Assembly: GCA_002083825.1 (NCBI GenBank) | Contig: DAZV01000051.1 | Span: 46,627-110,626, forward strand | Length of the DNA stretch: 64,000 nucleotides | Source: Candidatus Sericytochromatia bacterium S15B-MN24 CBMW_12 | GTDB taxonomy: Bacteria; Cyanobacteriota; Sericytochromatia; S15B-MN24; UBA4093 | Reading direction: 5' to 3' | Shown: positions 25,581-34,074 of the stretch, in pieces | Layout of the letters: each line of letters begins with the position of its first letter | Numbering within the stretch: position 1 is the first letter of the stretch | Notes under the pieces: model-generated | Databases searched by the model: none | Seen by the model: the letters and a program-made list of their open reading frames with translations, nothing else | Told to the model about the DNA's origin: nothing | Position numbers and translations under genes: made by a program

Positions 25581-26633
25581 TCACCGTGGACGGGGGGGCC
25601 CAGCCAGGAGGCGCGCATAGACGTCGAGGTAGCCCGCGACCATCGCCTCCCGGCTGAAACGCTGTTCTACCCAGCGTCTGCAGGCCAGGGGAGAGAAGGA
25701 AGGGGCATGACGGATGCCCGCGATCAGGCCCGGGAAGTCGTCGGCGATCCAGCCGCTGACGCCGTGACCGACCACCTCCTCGACCGAGCCGAGGCGGGTG
25801 GCGATCACGGGAGTCCCGCAGGCCATCGCCTCGATCATCACCAGGCCGAACGGCTCCGGCCACGCGATCGGGAAGAGCAGGCAGCGGGCATCGGCCAGGA
25901 GCTCCCACTTCTCGCGGCCCGTGACCTCGCCGACGTAACGAATCAGGTCGCCGTCGATTTCCGGGGCGACGCGGGTGTGGAAGTAGGGGCGGTCGACCGG
26001 ATCGACCTTGCCCGCGATCAGCAAGGGAATGCCCAGAAGGCGGGCGGCGGCCACCGCGGAATGGGTTCCCTTGGCTTCGCAGATGCGGCCGAGAAAGAGC
26101 AGGTAATTCTGCTTGCGCGCGCGAAAGATCGCGCCGCCCGCGTCGCCGAGGTCCAGGCCGTTGTAGACCACCCCGCGAAAGGCCATCTCGGGGCAGCGGT
26201 CGGCGTGGGCGCGCGAGAGGGCCACGTAGGCATGATCCGGGTGACGCAGGTACAGCAGGCGGCGTTCGGGGGTGAAGTCGTTGTGGATCGTGGTGAGGAC
26301 CGGGGTCTGGACCGCGGGGGCCATGGTGACGCCCAGGCTCTTGGTGTGGTCGTGGATCAGGTCGAAGTCGCGGGCCTGGGCGAAGGCCCAGGCGACGTGG
26401 GCGCGTTCGAAGGGGAGCGCGGCCTGCTTGGTATCGAGTCCCAGGGGGGTGAGGGCTCGGGGAAGCAGGGAGCGCAGCGCGGCGGGGGTCCGGGAGTCGC
26501 CGCTGGCGAAGAGGGTGACCGCGTGACCGGCGTCGATCAAGCCTTCGGCGAGCTGGTGGACAACGAGTTCGGTCCCGCCGTAGCCCGCAGGCGGGACCGG
26601 CAGCGCGACCGGGGCCAGGAGTGCGATTCGCAT
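25581..26633 (-). CDS. Glycosyltransferase family 4
   Basis: The 350-residue GT-B protein transfers a sugar from a nucleotide donor, probably in the cytoplasm. N-terminal features are MRIALLAPVA and GYGGTELVVHQLAEGL. The C-terminal donor-binding part has YLLFLGRICEAKG and the EX7E-type motif in EPFGLVMIEAMACGTPVIA. The acceptor is not inferable. The gene is divergent from a trehalose-phosphate-synthase-like gene, which hints at osmolyte or envelope glycan metabolism. GGAGG precedes the ATG. Confidence 0.92.
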   Translation of the reverse strand: MRIALLAPVALPVPPAGYGGTELVVHQLAEGLIDAGHAVTLFASGDSRTPAALRSLLPRALTPLGLDTKQAALPFERAHVAWAFAQARDFDLIHDHTKSLGVTMAPAVQTPVLTTIHNDFTPERRLLYLRHPDHAYVALSRAHADRCPEMAFRGVVYNGLDLGDAGGAIFRARKQNYLLFLGRICEAKGTHSAVAAARLLGIPLLIAGKVDPVDRPYFHTRVAPEIDGDLIRYVGEVTGREKWELLADARCLLFPIAWPEPFGLVMIEAMACGTPVIATRLGSVEEVVGHGVSGWIADDFPGLIAGIRHAPSFSPLACRRWVEQRFSREAMVAGYLDVYARLLAGPPRPR

Positions 26634-26952
26634 GCGGGGCCTCCGTCCAAGCTATCTCCCGATACCTCGCCAGGCGTCACGTGCTCGAAAGGCAACCCCG
26701 GAGCACGGGGAGCACGAGCAAGGAACCCGAGGTTCGCGCGGGAGCGCGAACGGACTCACCCTAGCGAAAAGGGGAGGGCGTGTAAAGGTCGGATCGGGAC
26801 GTCATTTTCGGCCCCCCCCGGCATGCCGACCGAGCGTTGTTCCGGCCCGGGGGCTATGCTATGGTTGCCGACGCCTTACCTTAACATTAATTAACGAATC
26901 ACCCCGCCTCGGTTGCGATGGCGCTCCCGGGGGCCGCAGAAGGGAGGCGGAC
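26634..26952. other. Divergent intergenic region (319 bp)
   Basis: The gap separates the GT4 gene (minus) and the otsA-like gene (plus). It holds an 8-bp perfect hairpin at 26732-26751 and an AT-rich patch at 26880-26895 that probably carries the plus-strand -10 region (TTGCCG at 26865 with a TAATTA-type box 17 nt later). No separate ORF is credible; the frame open across it is an upstream extension of the otsA-like gene. Confidence 0.4.
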
Positions 26953-28572
26953 TTGAGTTCGAAGGCGACGAATGCGATGAATGCGACCGGTGGCAGGCAT
27001 TCGGGGGAATGGGGCTCGGCGGACTACCGCGACGCCATCCAGGCGCTTTGCCTGGGAGGATTGAAGGACGTGAACCTGATCCTGGCGTCGAACCGGGGGC
27101 CGGTCGAATTTCGCAAATCCGCCTCGGGAAGCCTGAGGCAGCAGCGGGGACAAGGTGGCCTGGTGACGGCCCTCAGCTCCATGGTCGAGTGCATGGATAC
27201 CACCTGGATAGCCGCTCCCTTCACCGAGGCCGACGCCAAGATGGGCGAGGTCACGCTGCCGATGGGCAATCGCAACCTCAGCCTGGCGTTCGTCGACGTG
27301 GATCCCGAGGATTACCGGCGCTTCTACGACGAGATCTCCAACGCGCACCTCTGGTTCCTCCAGCACGGCATCAGCCACGCTCCCGAGCACCCGGAGTTCG
27401 ACGACGAGGCCTGGCGCTCCTGGGAAAGCTACCGCCGCGTGAACCTCCGCTTCGCGCAGGCCATCGCCCGAAAAGCCCGCCAGTCGACCAAGCGGCCCTT
27501 GATCATGGTGCACGACTACCATCTCTACCTGGTTCCGCTCTTCCTGCGGCAGATCCTGCCCGATGCCGTGATCCATCACTTCACCCACATCTGCTGGCCG
27601 GGGCCCGACCTCTGGTGGCAGCTCCCGGCCGTCATGCGCCAAGACGTCATGACCAGCCTCACGTCCTGCGACGTGGTCGGTTTCCACACCCCCCGCTACA
27701 CCCGGAACTTCCTCAACACCGTCACCGAGGTGCTGGGCTACCCCGTCGATCCGGGCGCCGGCCTCGTGGAAGCCCCGGGTCGGCGCGTCTGGGTCCGCGA
27801 CTACCCCATCTCCATCGACCCGGACGGCATCCAGCGCTTCGCCGAATCACCCGCCGTCAGAGCCGTGGAAGCCGAACTGGGGCTCGAAAGCTCGGGACTC
27901 AACATCGTGCAGGTGGCCCGCACCGATCCCAGCAAGAACCTCTTGCGATCGCTGAAGGCCCTCGATCTCTTCCTTCAAAGGCAGCCGAACCGAAGGGGTA
28001 CCGTGAAGTTCTGGGGAATCCTGCCGGCGTCCCGCCAAGGATCCGAGCCCTATCGCAGCTACCTGGACCAGATCTGGGAAGGAGTGCAAGCGGTCAACCG
28101 TCGTCACGCCCGCCCCGGCTGGGAGCCGGTGACCGTCTTCCTCGAAAACTCGTACCCGCGAGCCATCGCCGTCATGAAGCACTACGACATTCTCCTCGTC
28201 AACTCCCTCGCCGACGGCATGAACCTCGTCGCCAAGGAAGGCCCCATGGTCAACCTCCGCGACGGAGTCCTGCTCCTCAGCGAAACCGTCGGAGCCGCCG
28301 ATGAACTGAAAGATGGCGCCCTGCTCATCAACCCCTACGACCTCCACGGCATGGCCGACGCCTTCGAAAATGGCCTCGCCATGGAGCCCCGCGAGAAACG
28401 CCGCAAGCTCACCCTTCTCCAAGGCAGCATTCAAGCAAACCCCGTTCACCGCTGGGTCTACGAACAACTGCTGGACCTCGAAGCCCGACTGCAACCGCGA
28501 ATCCGAGTGTCGTCGTTCTTTCCGGCCACGGAGATTCACCCCACGGATCCCGACGTCAGGAAGAGAGGCTAA
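26953..28572 (+). CDS. otsA: Trehalose-6-phosphate synthase-like GT20 enzyme
   Basis: GT20 enzymes join UDP- or GDP-glucose to glucose-6-phosphate (or glycerol-3-phosphate in the GgpS branch). The 539-residue protein shows ASNRGPVEF, GGLVTAL, HDYHL, the phosphate-binding Arg and Lys in RTDPSKNLL, and NSLADGMNLVAKEG. The segment HFTHICWPGPDLWWQLP and WVRDYPISID resemble the actinobacterial type rather than E. coli OtsA. The start is a TTG 5 nt after GGAGG. A putative phosphatase gene follows after one base. The acceptor is probable, not proven. Confidence 0.83.
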   Translation: MSSKATNAMNATGGRHSGEWGSADYRDAIQALCLGGLKDVNLILASNRGPVEFRKSASGSLRQQRGQGGLVTALSSMVECMDTTWIAAPFTEADAKMGEVTLPMGNRNLSLAFVDVDPEDYRRFYDEISNAHLWFLQHGISHAPEHPEFDDEAWRSWESYRRVNLRFAQAIARKARQSTKRPLIMVHDYHLYLVPLFLRQILPDAVIHHFTHICWPGPDLWWQLPAVMRQDVMTSLTSCDVVGFHTPRYTRNFLNTVTEVLGYPVDPGAGLVEAPGRRVWVRDYPISIDPDGIQRFAESPAVRAVEAELGLESSGLNIVQVARTDPSKNLLRSLKALDLFLQRQPNRRGTVKFWGILPASRQGSEPYRSYLDQIWEGVQAVNRRHARPGWEPVTVFLENSYPRAIAVMKHYDILLVNSLADGMNLVAKEGPMVNLRDGVLLLSETVGAADELKDGALLINPYDLHGMADAFENGLAMEPREKRRKLTLLQGSIQANPVHRWVYEQLLDLEARLQPRIRVSSFFPATEIHPTDPDVRKRG

Positions 28573-28573
28573 G

Positions 28574-29419
28574 ATGAAAAGCCCCAACGACTCCGAGCGC
28601 CAATCCGCCATGCAAAAGCTCCTCGCGCTGGGCCTGGCCGGCCTCACCCCAAACACCCCTGAAGCCAACCTCCGCGCCATTCGGCAGATGCGCGAGGGCA
28701 ACGTCTTCTACACCTTCGGCATCGAGGAAGTCCGACGCGCCATGGCCGCCGGCTTCCTCGACGAAACCGCCATCCTCGACCTCATGGCCCTCCACTGCGG
28801 ACAAAGCTCGGGCGCCGAGTTCCTGGCCCGCAACGGCGAGATCGCGCCGGAACGGGCCCTGGCCGGCCTCATCCAAGGAGCGGAGCTGATCCGAACGGTG
28901 ATCGCCCGCCGAGGAACCGTCGCCTTCGGAACCGGACACCCCGGCGCCCTCGTCAACGCCTACAACCGCCTCGCCGACCACCTGGAAACTCAAGGCTGCA
29001 CCATCGCGCGAACCGCCCCCGGCGCCACCGTCGGAATCGACTGGGTGCTGGACTTCGTCGGAAGAGTGGCCGTCACCAGCGACACCTGCGGCGTGCTTCA
29101 CGGCCACTCGACCCGCCCGATGGAAAAGTTCATCGAAGGCTACGCCAAGCCCATCGACCTGGTCATCGGCGACCACGGCCACGCCGGAGCCGCCCTGAAC
29201 GCCGGAATCCCCACCATCGGCCTCATGGACACCAACGATCCCGCCCTCGCCGTCGCCGCCCACCTCGAAATCGAGAACTTCGTCGTGATCCCCCTCTACG
29301 ACAACCGCCCCAACGCCGTGACCGAAGCCCTGGCCGATCTCTGGATCCGGCTGATCCCTCCCCCCTCGCCCCACCCGGAACTCAAGGCCCCGCGCGTGAT
29401 CTTCGATCGCAATCCCTGA
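28574..29419 (+). CDS. Putative non-HAD phosphatase partner of the GT20 enzyme
   Basis: The 281-residue protein has no HAD DxDx motif. It shows FGTGHPGALVNAYNRLADHL, DTCGVLHGHSTRP, VIGDHGHAGAALNAGIPT and GLMDTNDPALAVAA, a His/Asp/Gly-rich set that could bind metal. From memory, actinobacterial proteins labelled simply phosphatase share the GTGHP and GDHG motifs. The ATG lies one base after the otsA-like stop, with GAGAGG upstream, so the pair is tightly coupled. The inferred role is dephosphorylating the GT20 product in place of OtsB. Confidence 0.62.
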   Translation: MKSPNDSERQSAMQKLLALGLAGLTPNTPEANLRAIRQMREGNVFYTFGIEEVRRAMAAGFLDETAILDLMALHCGQSSGAEFLARNGEIAPERALAGLIQGAELIRTVIARRGTVAFGTGHPGALVNAYNRLADHLETQGCTIARTAPGATVGIDWVLDFVGRVAVTSDTCGVLHGHSTRPMEKFIEGYAKPIDLVIGDHGHAGAALNAGIPTIGLMDTNDPALAVAAHLEIENFVVIPLYDNRPNAVTEALADLWIRLIPPPSPHPELKAPRVIFDRNP

Positions 29420-29490
29420 AAAAACCGAACCCGCCGGCTTGCCGAAGCCGACAGCGAGGGGTATCATGGCGGCGAGACTAAGGAGGCCCC

Positions 29491-29625
29491 ATGATTGAAA
29501 GCAACTCCAGCGCCTACGACAAGGCCCGCAACGAGCAAACCATCACCCGGACCATCTGGGCGGTCACGTTGGCCGCCGTCGCCTTCGCCACGGCCGTGGG
29601 TTACGTCTTCATCCTGGTCGATTGA
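29491..29625 (+). CDS. Tiny single-pass membrane protein (44 aa)
   Basis: The frame encodes a polar N-terminus (MIESNSSAYDKARNEQ) and one membrane helix (TIWAVTLAAVAFATAVGYVF). AAGGAGG lies 4-5 nt before the ATG, and a TATCAT box precedes it. No family is recognised. It lies between the putative phosphatase gene and tRNA-Val. Confidence 0.68.
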   Translation: MIESNSSAYDKARNEQTITRTIWAVTLAAVAFATAVGYVFILVD

Positions 29626-29632
29626 CCGCGGA

Positions 29633-29660
29633 TTGACAATCCGCCCCAAAGCGCTACCAT
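29633..29660 (+). promoter_or_regulatory. Promoter of tRNA-Val
   Basis: A consensus TTGACA (29633-29638), 16-nt spacer and TACCAT (29655-29660) place initiation just before the tRNA at 29671. Confidence 0.7.
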
Positions 29661-29670
29661 AGACCTCCGA

Positions 29671-29743
29671 GGGCGGTTAGCTCAGTTGGTAGAGCGTCTC
29701 GTTTACACCGAGATGGTCGAGGGTTCGAGTCCCCCACCGCCCA
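29671..29743 (+). tRNA. tRNA-Val (UAC anticodon)
   Basis: The acceptor arms GGGCGGT and ACCGCCC pair fully. The D-arm contains AGCTCAGTTGGTAGAGC. The anticodon stem TCTCG/CGAGA encloses the loop TTTACAC with anticodon TAC, which decodes GUA/GUG valine. The T-arm has TTCGAGT with one A-C mismatch in the stem. The discriminator is A; CCA is not encoded. A terminator follows directly. Confidence 0.96.
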
Positions 29744-29747
29744 CCTG

Positions 29748-29772
29748 GCCCCGCCTAACCAGCGGGGCTTTT
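29748..29772 (+). terminator. Terminator of tRNA-Val
   Basis: The stem GCCCCGC/GCGGGGC (29748-29754 and 29762-29768) is followed by TTTT, a classic intrinsic terminator. Confidence 0.85.
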
Positions 29773-29876
29773 GCCTGGCTTTCTCCCCATCACCTTCTCC
29801 CTCCCGAACAAGACCGCATGACCCCGCTTCGACGATCATGGGTCGAGACGCGACACCTGGATCTGGGAGGGCAAGC

Positions 29877-30878
29877 ATGGCCATGACGCTCGACTGGGAC
29901 GTGCCTCTTCCCCGCTGGCGGGAGATCCTGCAACAAACGAAGCTCGCGACGTTCTTCCACACTCCGGGATGGTACCTGACCCACGCGGAGATCGGCGGGG
30001 GAGAGGTGCGTTGCGCGGAATTCCGCTGGCCCGACGGTCAAGTCGCCCTGCTGCCACTGGCGATCCGATCGCGGTTCCGCGGCGTCGTCACCGAAGCCCT
30101 GGCGGGAGTCGAGAACGGCTACGGCGGATTGCTGGGCCCCCGAGCATTGCCGCCCCACCGGATCGAGGAGGCCTACGCGGCCGTCCTCGATCGTTACCCC
30201 AACCTGCGCGTGCTCGGAAACCCTCTTGGAGAACAACTGAGCGTGCCGTTATCCGGGAAAATCACGGAGAGCTTCACCCAGGCCTTGCCGATCCTGGATC
30301 CCCTCGCTCAGCGTGCCAGGATGAGCGAGATGCGGCGCCGACATTGCCGCAAGGCCGAAAAGGCCGGGTTCGAACTGGAACGGATTCACCCCGTCGTTCC
30401 CTCCGACATGCGCGCGCTCTACCCCGTCTACGCGGAGCATAGCTCCCGCTGGAAATACCGTCGCTGGGTGCGCGACGAGGCGTACTTCCAGACGCTTTTC
30501 CGGCATTCAGGGCACGATCTGGCGCTCTTCGTGGCCCGTCACGAAGGCCAGGTCGCAGGTTTCATGCTGCTCGGGTGCTGGGGAGAGACCCTGGTCGAGC
30601 TGCACCTCGCCACCCGGGCGGAGCAAGAGGCCTCGCAGGTCGGAACGCACCTGATTGTCAAGCCGCTGGAGTGGGCCCACGAAGCTGGCTACCGGGTCTT
30701 CGACTTCCTACCGAGCGGCAATCTCGACGGCATCGTCGCCTTCAAGGAGTCCTTCGGCCCCGAGCGAAGATGTCAACTCGAAGGGGCTCAAGACAGCTGC
30801 TGGGTCCGCGGCCTATCCCGCTTGCGAAGCGCCATGTCCCGCGAGACGCTCGCCACCAGTCCCTATTCGGCGCCCTGA
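29877..30878 (+). CDS. FemAB/GNAT-like acyltransferase
   Basis: The 333-residue soluble protein has the double-GNAT outline of FemAB/BioF2-like transferases. FFHTPGWYLTHAE at the start resembles their opening; YRRWVRDEAYFQTLFR and VARHEGQVAGFMLLG form the typical acyl-CoA/aminoacyl-binding strand, and GYRVFDFLPSGNLDGIVAFKESFGP is the usual late motif. Such enzymes add amino acids or acyl groups to cell-wall or polysaccharide precursors. GGGAGGGC precedes the ATG at 29877. Its end overlaps the end of the converging HMA gene by 16 bp. Confidence 0.8.
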   Translation: MAMTLDWDVPLPRWREILQQTKLATFFHTPGWYLTHAEIGGGEVRCAEFRWPDGQVALLPLAIRSRFRGVVTEALAGVENGYGGLLGPRALPPHRIEEAYAAVLDRYPNLRVLGNPLGEQLSVPLSGKITESFTQALPILDPLAQRARMSEMRRRHCRKAEKAGFELERIHPVVPSDMRALYPVYAEHSSRWKYRRWVRDEAYFQTLFRHSGHDLALFVARHEGQVAGFMLLGCWGETLVELHLATRAEQEASQVGTHLIVKPLEWAHEAGYRVFDFLPSGNLDGIVAFKESFGPERRCQLEGAQDSCWVRGLSRLRSAMSRETLATSPYSAP

Positions 30879-31153
30879 AACCTGACCACCCTGAACCCAT
30901 GCTGCTCGATCTTCCGACGGATGTCCTGGGGCTGCACGAAGGCCGGATTGTACTTGACCGTGGCCGTCCCGTAGATCGACTCGTCAAGAGGCTCGTCAAT
31001 GGCGGGCGCCGAGTTGATCCGGGCCGCCACCACCCCGTCCACGGCCCTCAAATCATTCAACAAGTTCCGGATACAGTGCTTACACGCCAAGTCCTCGACC
31101 ACCATGGAGATTTCGTTCAGGTGCTCGATCCGCTCCATCAAGCGATCTTTCAC
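30863..31153 (-). CDS. Heavy-metal-associated (HMA)-like domain protein
   Basis: The 96-residue protein follows the ferredoxin-like HMA pattern: a CxxC (LACKHCIRNLLNDLRAV), the strand VVAARI, an inserted acidic loop, and ATVKYNP followed by a helix and HGFRV. The two cysteines could bind Cu+ or another soft metal for delivery or sensing. The start is GTG at 31153, preceded by GGGAG; an internal ATG at 31138 is an alternative. No metal ATPase gene is nearby. Confidence 0.8.
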   Translation of the reverse strand: MKDRLMERIEHLNEISMVVEDLACKHCIRNLLNDLRAVDGVVAARINSAPAIDEPLDESIYGTATVKYNPAFVQPQDIRRKIEQHGFRVVRFQGAE

Positions 31154-31471
31154 GGCGTTCTCCCTTCAAGGCCACCTTCGCGAGCCTCTTCCCTTGCTCA
31201 ACCCACCCCCATGTCCACCCGCTCAAGCGGCAAAACCGAGACGCGGAGCCCCTGCTTCGGCTCGAACTTCTAGGCCATCGAACGCTCCTCTCGGCACGAT
31301 GAAAAACTCACGCTCATTATAGGTACGGGTGGGGGAGGCTCCAACATGCATGGAAAAGATGAGGCGAAAAATCCCAGGGACCTTCGAAAATCTCCCCACT
31401 CGGCGATCAACTCCCTCTCGCCGGGTATGAAATATCTATCAAGCTTGCTTCCACCTCGAAAGGAGAGCCCC
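31154..31471. other. Divergent intergenic region (318 bp)
   Basis: The gap lies between the HMA gene (minus) and the PHP lipoprotein gene (plus). It contains a 20-codon ATG frame at 31211 without a ribosome site, and TATAGG-like sequence near 31320 that may be a -10 box. No RNA gene or repeat is evident. Confidence 0.4.
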
Positions 31472-32662
31472 ATGCCTCGCGCTTCGCGCCTCGTTGCCGG
31501 CACCGTCCTGCTGGCCGTTGCGGCCATCGTGGGCTGTGGCCCCCTGCCTTTCGCCGCGACCGTCTCGGGGCCCGACGAAACCGCCACGGCGCTCGGCGCC
31601 ACCGGCTACAAGGCCTTCTTCGGAATCCAGCACACCCACGTCGCCGAAAACGGCGACGACGGCCAAGGGACCCTCGCCGAGGCCTACGCCTACGCCCAGA
31701 ACAAGGCCAAGCTCGACTTCCTCGGCATCTCCTCCCACTCCCACATGATCACCGACGCCGGCTACGCCAAGATGAAACTTGCGGCGCAACAGGTCACGCA
31801 GCCAGGCGAATTCGTCGCCTTGCTCGCCCAGGAATGGAGCTCGATCTCCAAGGGCGGACACATCAACATCTTCGAAGCCAACGAGCGCTGCCCGGTTCCA
31901 AACGGCGACTGGGCCACCTTCTACACCAATTGGCTCCCCGCTCACCCCGAAGTGGCATGGGCCCAGTTCAACCACCCCCACCCGACCAACAAGCTCGAGT
32001 TCGGCGGCGAAGCCTTCTCCCCCGTCGCTCCCGGACCCGCCGCCGTCTCGGCCCTTTCCACCTTCTCCGCCATGGCCCTGCTCAACGGACCCGGCAAGTA
32101 CGAGGGCGACGACATGCGTGGCCAGCCCGATGAATGGGATCGCGGGGCCAACGGACTGAACTACGAAGAAGAATACAAGGAGTTTCTGAACCGCGGCTGG
32201 CGCATCGGCGCGGTGGGAGACCAGGACAACCACGTGAAGAACTGGGGACTCGCCTCGCCAACTCGCACCGGAGTCTGGGCGACCTCGCTCACCAAGACCA
32301 ACCTCATCGCGGCCTTCAAGGCGCGACGCACCTACGCGACCTTCGACCCGAACCTCGCGTTCTGGTTCAGCCTCGACGGCAAGCCGATGGGCTCCGAAAT
32401 CAAGACCGGCAAGGAAATCGCCGTGGCCATCCAGGCCAAGGACCCCGATACCGTCTTCACCCGGATCGAGCTCTACGGAGATACCGACGGCATGGGAGGC
32501 CGTCCCGCCTCCTTGATCAAGAAGGTCGCCGTGGGCAAGAAATCCGCCACCTGGTCCTTCAAGATCCCAGCCCCCACCGAGGAAGGCTATTACTTCGCCA
32601 AGCTGGTCTACGGCGATGGCACCGCCTGGGCCTGGACCAGCCCGATCTGGGTCAGCCGCTGA
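31472..32662 (+). CDS. PHP-domain lipoprotein (CehA/McbA-like)
   Basis: The 396-residue product has a lipoprotein signal ending IVGC. The body begins FFGIQHTHVAENGDDGQGT, the PHP metal-binding start, with further ligands in GISSHSHM, LLAQEWSS, FNHPHP and AVGDQDNH. A C-terminal beta domain (from about VAIQAKDPD) resembles the sandwich of CehA-type phosphoesterases. It probably cleaves phosphate esters outside the cytoplasm. AAAGGAGAG precedes the ATG; the frame is open upstream but lacks a signal. Confidence 0.83.
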   Translation: MPRASRLVAGTVLLAVAAIVGCGPLPFAATVSGPDETATALGATGYKAFFGIQHTHVAENGDDGQGTLAEAYAYAQNKAKLDFLGISSHSHMITDAGYAKMKLAAQQVTQPGEFVALLAQEWSSISKGGHINIFEANERCPVPNGDWATFYTNWLPAHPEVAWAQFNHPHPTNKLEFGGEAFSPVAPGPAAVSALSTFSAMALLNGPGKYEGDDMRGQPDEWDRGANGLNYEEEYKEFLNRGWRIGAVGDQDNHVKNWGLASPTRTGVWATSLTKTNLIAAFKARRTYATFDPNLAFWFSLDGKPMGSEIKTGKEIAVAIQAKDPDTVFTRIELYGDTDGMGGRPASLIKKVAVGKKSATWSFKIPAPTEEGYYFAKLVYGDGTAWAWTSPIWVSR

Positions 32663-32728
32663 GAGAGCGGCAGCCCAAGAGGTCTGATATAATCGGCAGG
32701 TTGCCCGTAGCTTGTTAGGAGCCAGCCG

Positions 32729-33163
32729 ATGGACGCCACCCCCCCGACAATCCTGCATCCCGCCCCTCGCCCGACCTTCGCCGTCGTCGCGGGAATCGGC
32801 AACTCCGACTGGATCCATGCCGGCCTCGACGGCAAGCTCGATCATTTCGGCGCCAAGGTCACCCTCGGCACGCTCGGTATGGCCCAGACCCTGAACCTCA
32901 GCGGGAGATTCCATCCCTGGAAGGATGGCGCCTTCGTCGAGGCCGGCGGATCCTGGATCCGCCTCTCCGCTCAGTCCGATCGAACCCCCTCGGCCTCGGA
33001 TCTCCTGGCCTTCGTCGGCGTGGGCTGGCGCCTGGACATGGGGCCGTTCCTCTCGATGCTCTCGGTCGGCCCCAACCCGATGGCCTCCACCACCGACACC
33101 CTCTTCAGCCAGGCCTCGGCTTCCCTGCCCCGGGTCTCCGCCGAAGTCGGCTACGCGTTCTAG
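32729..33163 (+). CDS. Small beta-barrel-like protein
   Basis: The 144-residue sequence alternates polar and nonpolar residues in strands (FAVVAGIGNSDWIHAGL, AKVTLGTLGMAQTLNLSG) and ends in VSAEVGYAF, a terminal Phe typical of outer-membrane beta proteins. No signal peptide is visible at this start. AGGAG lies 6 nt before the ATG. It may be a truncated or cytosolic relative; function unknown. The esterase gene follows 9 nt later. Confidence 0.65.
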   Translation: MDATPPTILHPAPRPTFAVVAGIGNSDWIHAGLDGKLDHFGAKVTLGTLGMAQTLNLSGRFHPWKDGAFVEAGGSWIRLSAQSDRTPSASDLLAFVGVGWRLDMGPFLSMLSVGPNPMASTTDTLFSQASASLPRVSAEVGYAF

Positions 33164-33172
33164 GAGGCCCCC

Positions 33173-34066
33173 ATGAAACGCCTATTCCTGAGTCTCGTCA
33201 TCGTGCTCGGCGGCTGCAGCACCAGCTACGTCATCAACGCCGGGGATCTCGACGGGGGCACCGCCAAGAAGGAATCCAAGCTCATCTCCCTGTTGGTTCC
33301 AAGCCCCAGCGACGCCGAAAAGACGAAAAAGGTCGCCATCCTGGCCCATGGGTACAGCGCGAGCACCTACGAAATGCAAGCCCTCCAGGAGCATCTCGAG
33401 AGCAAGGGGCACCTGGTGTCCAACGTCCTGCTAGGCGGCCACGGCACCCACGTCGACGACTTCGCGGGAACCACCTGGAAGGATTGGGGAAGCCCGCTCA
33501 CCAAGGAATACGAGGCGCTCCGAAACCTGGGCTTCCAGAATGTCTCGGTGATCGGCGCCTCCACGGGCGGCTCTTTGTTCCTCGAACTGCTAGGAGCCCA
33601 GAAGTTGACTCCGGCCCCTCAGCGCGTGGTGCTGGTCGCCCCCCTGGTGGTTTTCAAGGAGAAGACGATCGCCTTCACCGGCATGCTGGAATGGCTCGGA
33701 GCCAAGAGCTCGCCCAACGACCTGGGACAGCAGTCCGTCGGAAACTGGTACCGGAACCGCCCGGTCGAAACCCTGAGGTCCCTGGTGGACCTGACCGAGG
33801 TCGTCAAGGGTCAGTTGCGTTCGGGCATCGCGCTCGATCCGGCCACCAGCGCGCTCCTCATCCAGTCGGACGGGGATCCCACCGTGGATCCCAAGAGTGC
33901 CCAGATGGTCCTCGCGGGGCTCAAGGGCAGCGTCTCGCTGCGCATGATCCATTCCAAGCAGCACGTCCCCATTCGACCGCCCCACGTCGACAGGGACTGG
34001 ACCGAAACCGAAGTCACCCAGCAGAAGGAGCTGCTCGAAGAGATCGACCGCTTCATCTCCAACTAG
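33173..34066 (+). CDS. Alpha/beta-hydrolase lipoprotein (esterase-like)
   Basis: The 297-residue product has lipobox LGGC. The hydrolase core shows an oxyanion-loop HGYSAST, LGGHGTHVDDF, the nucleophile elbow GASTGGS, an acid candidate in QSDGDPTVDP, and a late His in SKQHVPI. This matches carboxylesterases of the Est30 or monoacylglycerol-lipase type. It sits in a cluster with a rhodanese gene starting 8 nt downstream. AGGAGG precedes the ATG. Confidence 0.85.
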   Translation: MKRLFLSLVIVLGGCSTSYVINAGDLDGGTAKKESKLISLLVPSPSDAEKTKKVAILAHGYSASTYEMQALQEHLESKGHLVSNVLLGGHGTHVDDFAGTTWKDWGSPLTKEYEALRNLGFQNVSVIGASTGGSLFLELLGAQKLTPAPQRVVLVAPLVVFKEKTIAFTGMLEWLGAKSSPNDLGQQSVGNWYRNRPVETLRSLVDLTEVVKGQLRSGIALDPATSALLIQSDGDPTVDPKSAQMVLAGLKGSVSLRMIHSKQHVPIRPPHVDRDWTETEVTQQKELLEEIDRFISN

Positions 34067-34074
34067 GAGGCAAG

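Noticed and set aside
31211..31273. 20-codon ORF ending CFGSNF
   Set aside because: No ribosome site, no neighbouring modification gene and no strong promoter.
31439..32914. 491-codon minus-strand frame opposite the PHP lipoprotein gene
   Set aside because: It has Gly/Asp-rich shadow composition and no ribosome site; the plus strand has a lipoprotein signal and metal motifs.
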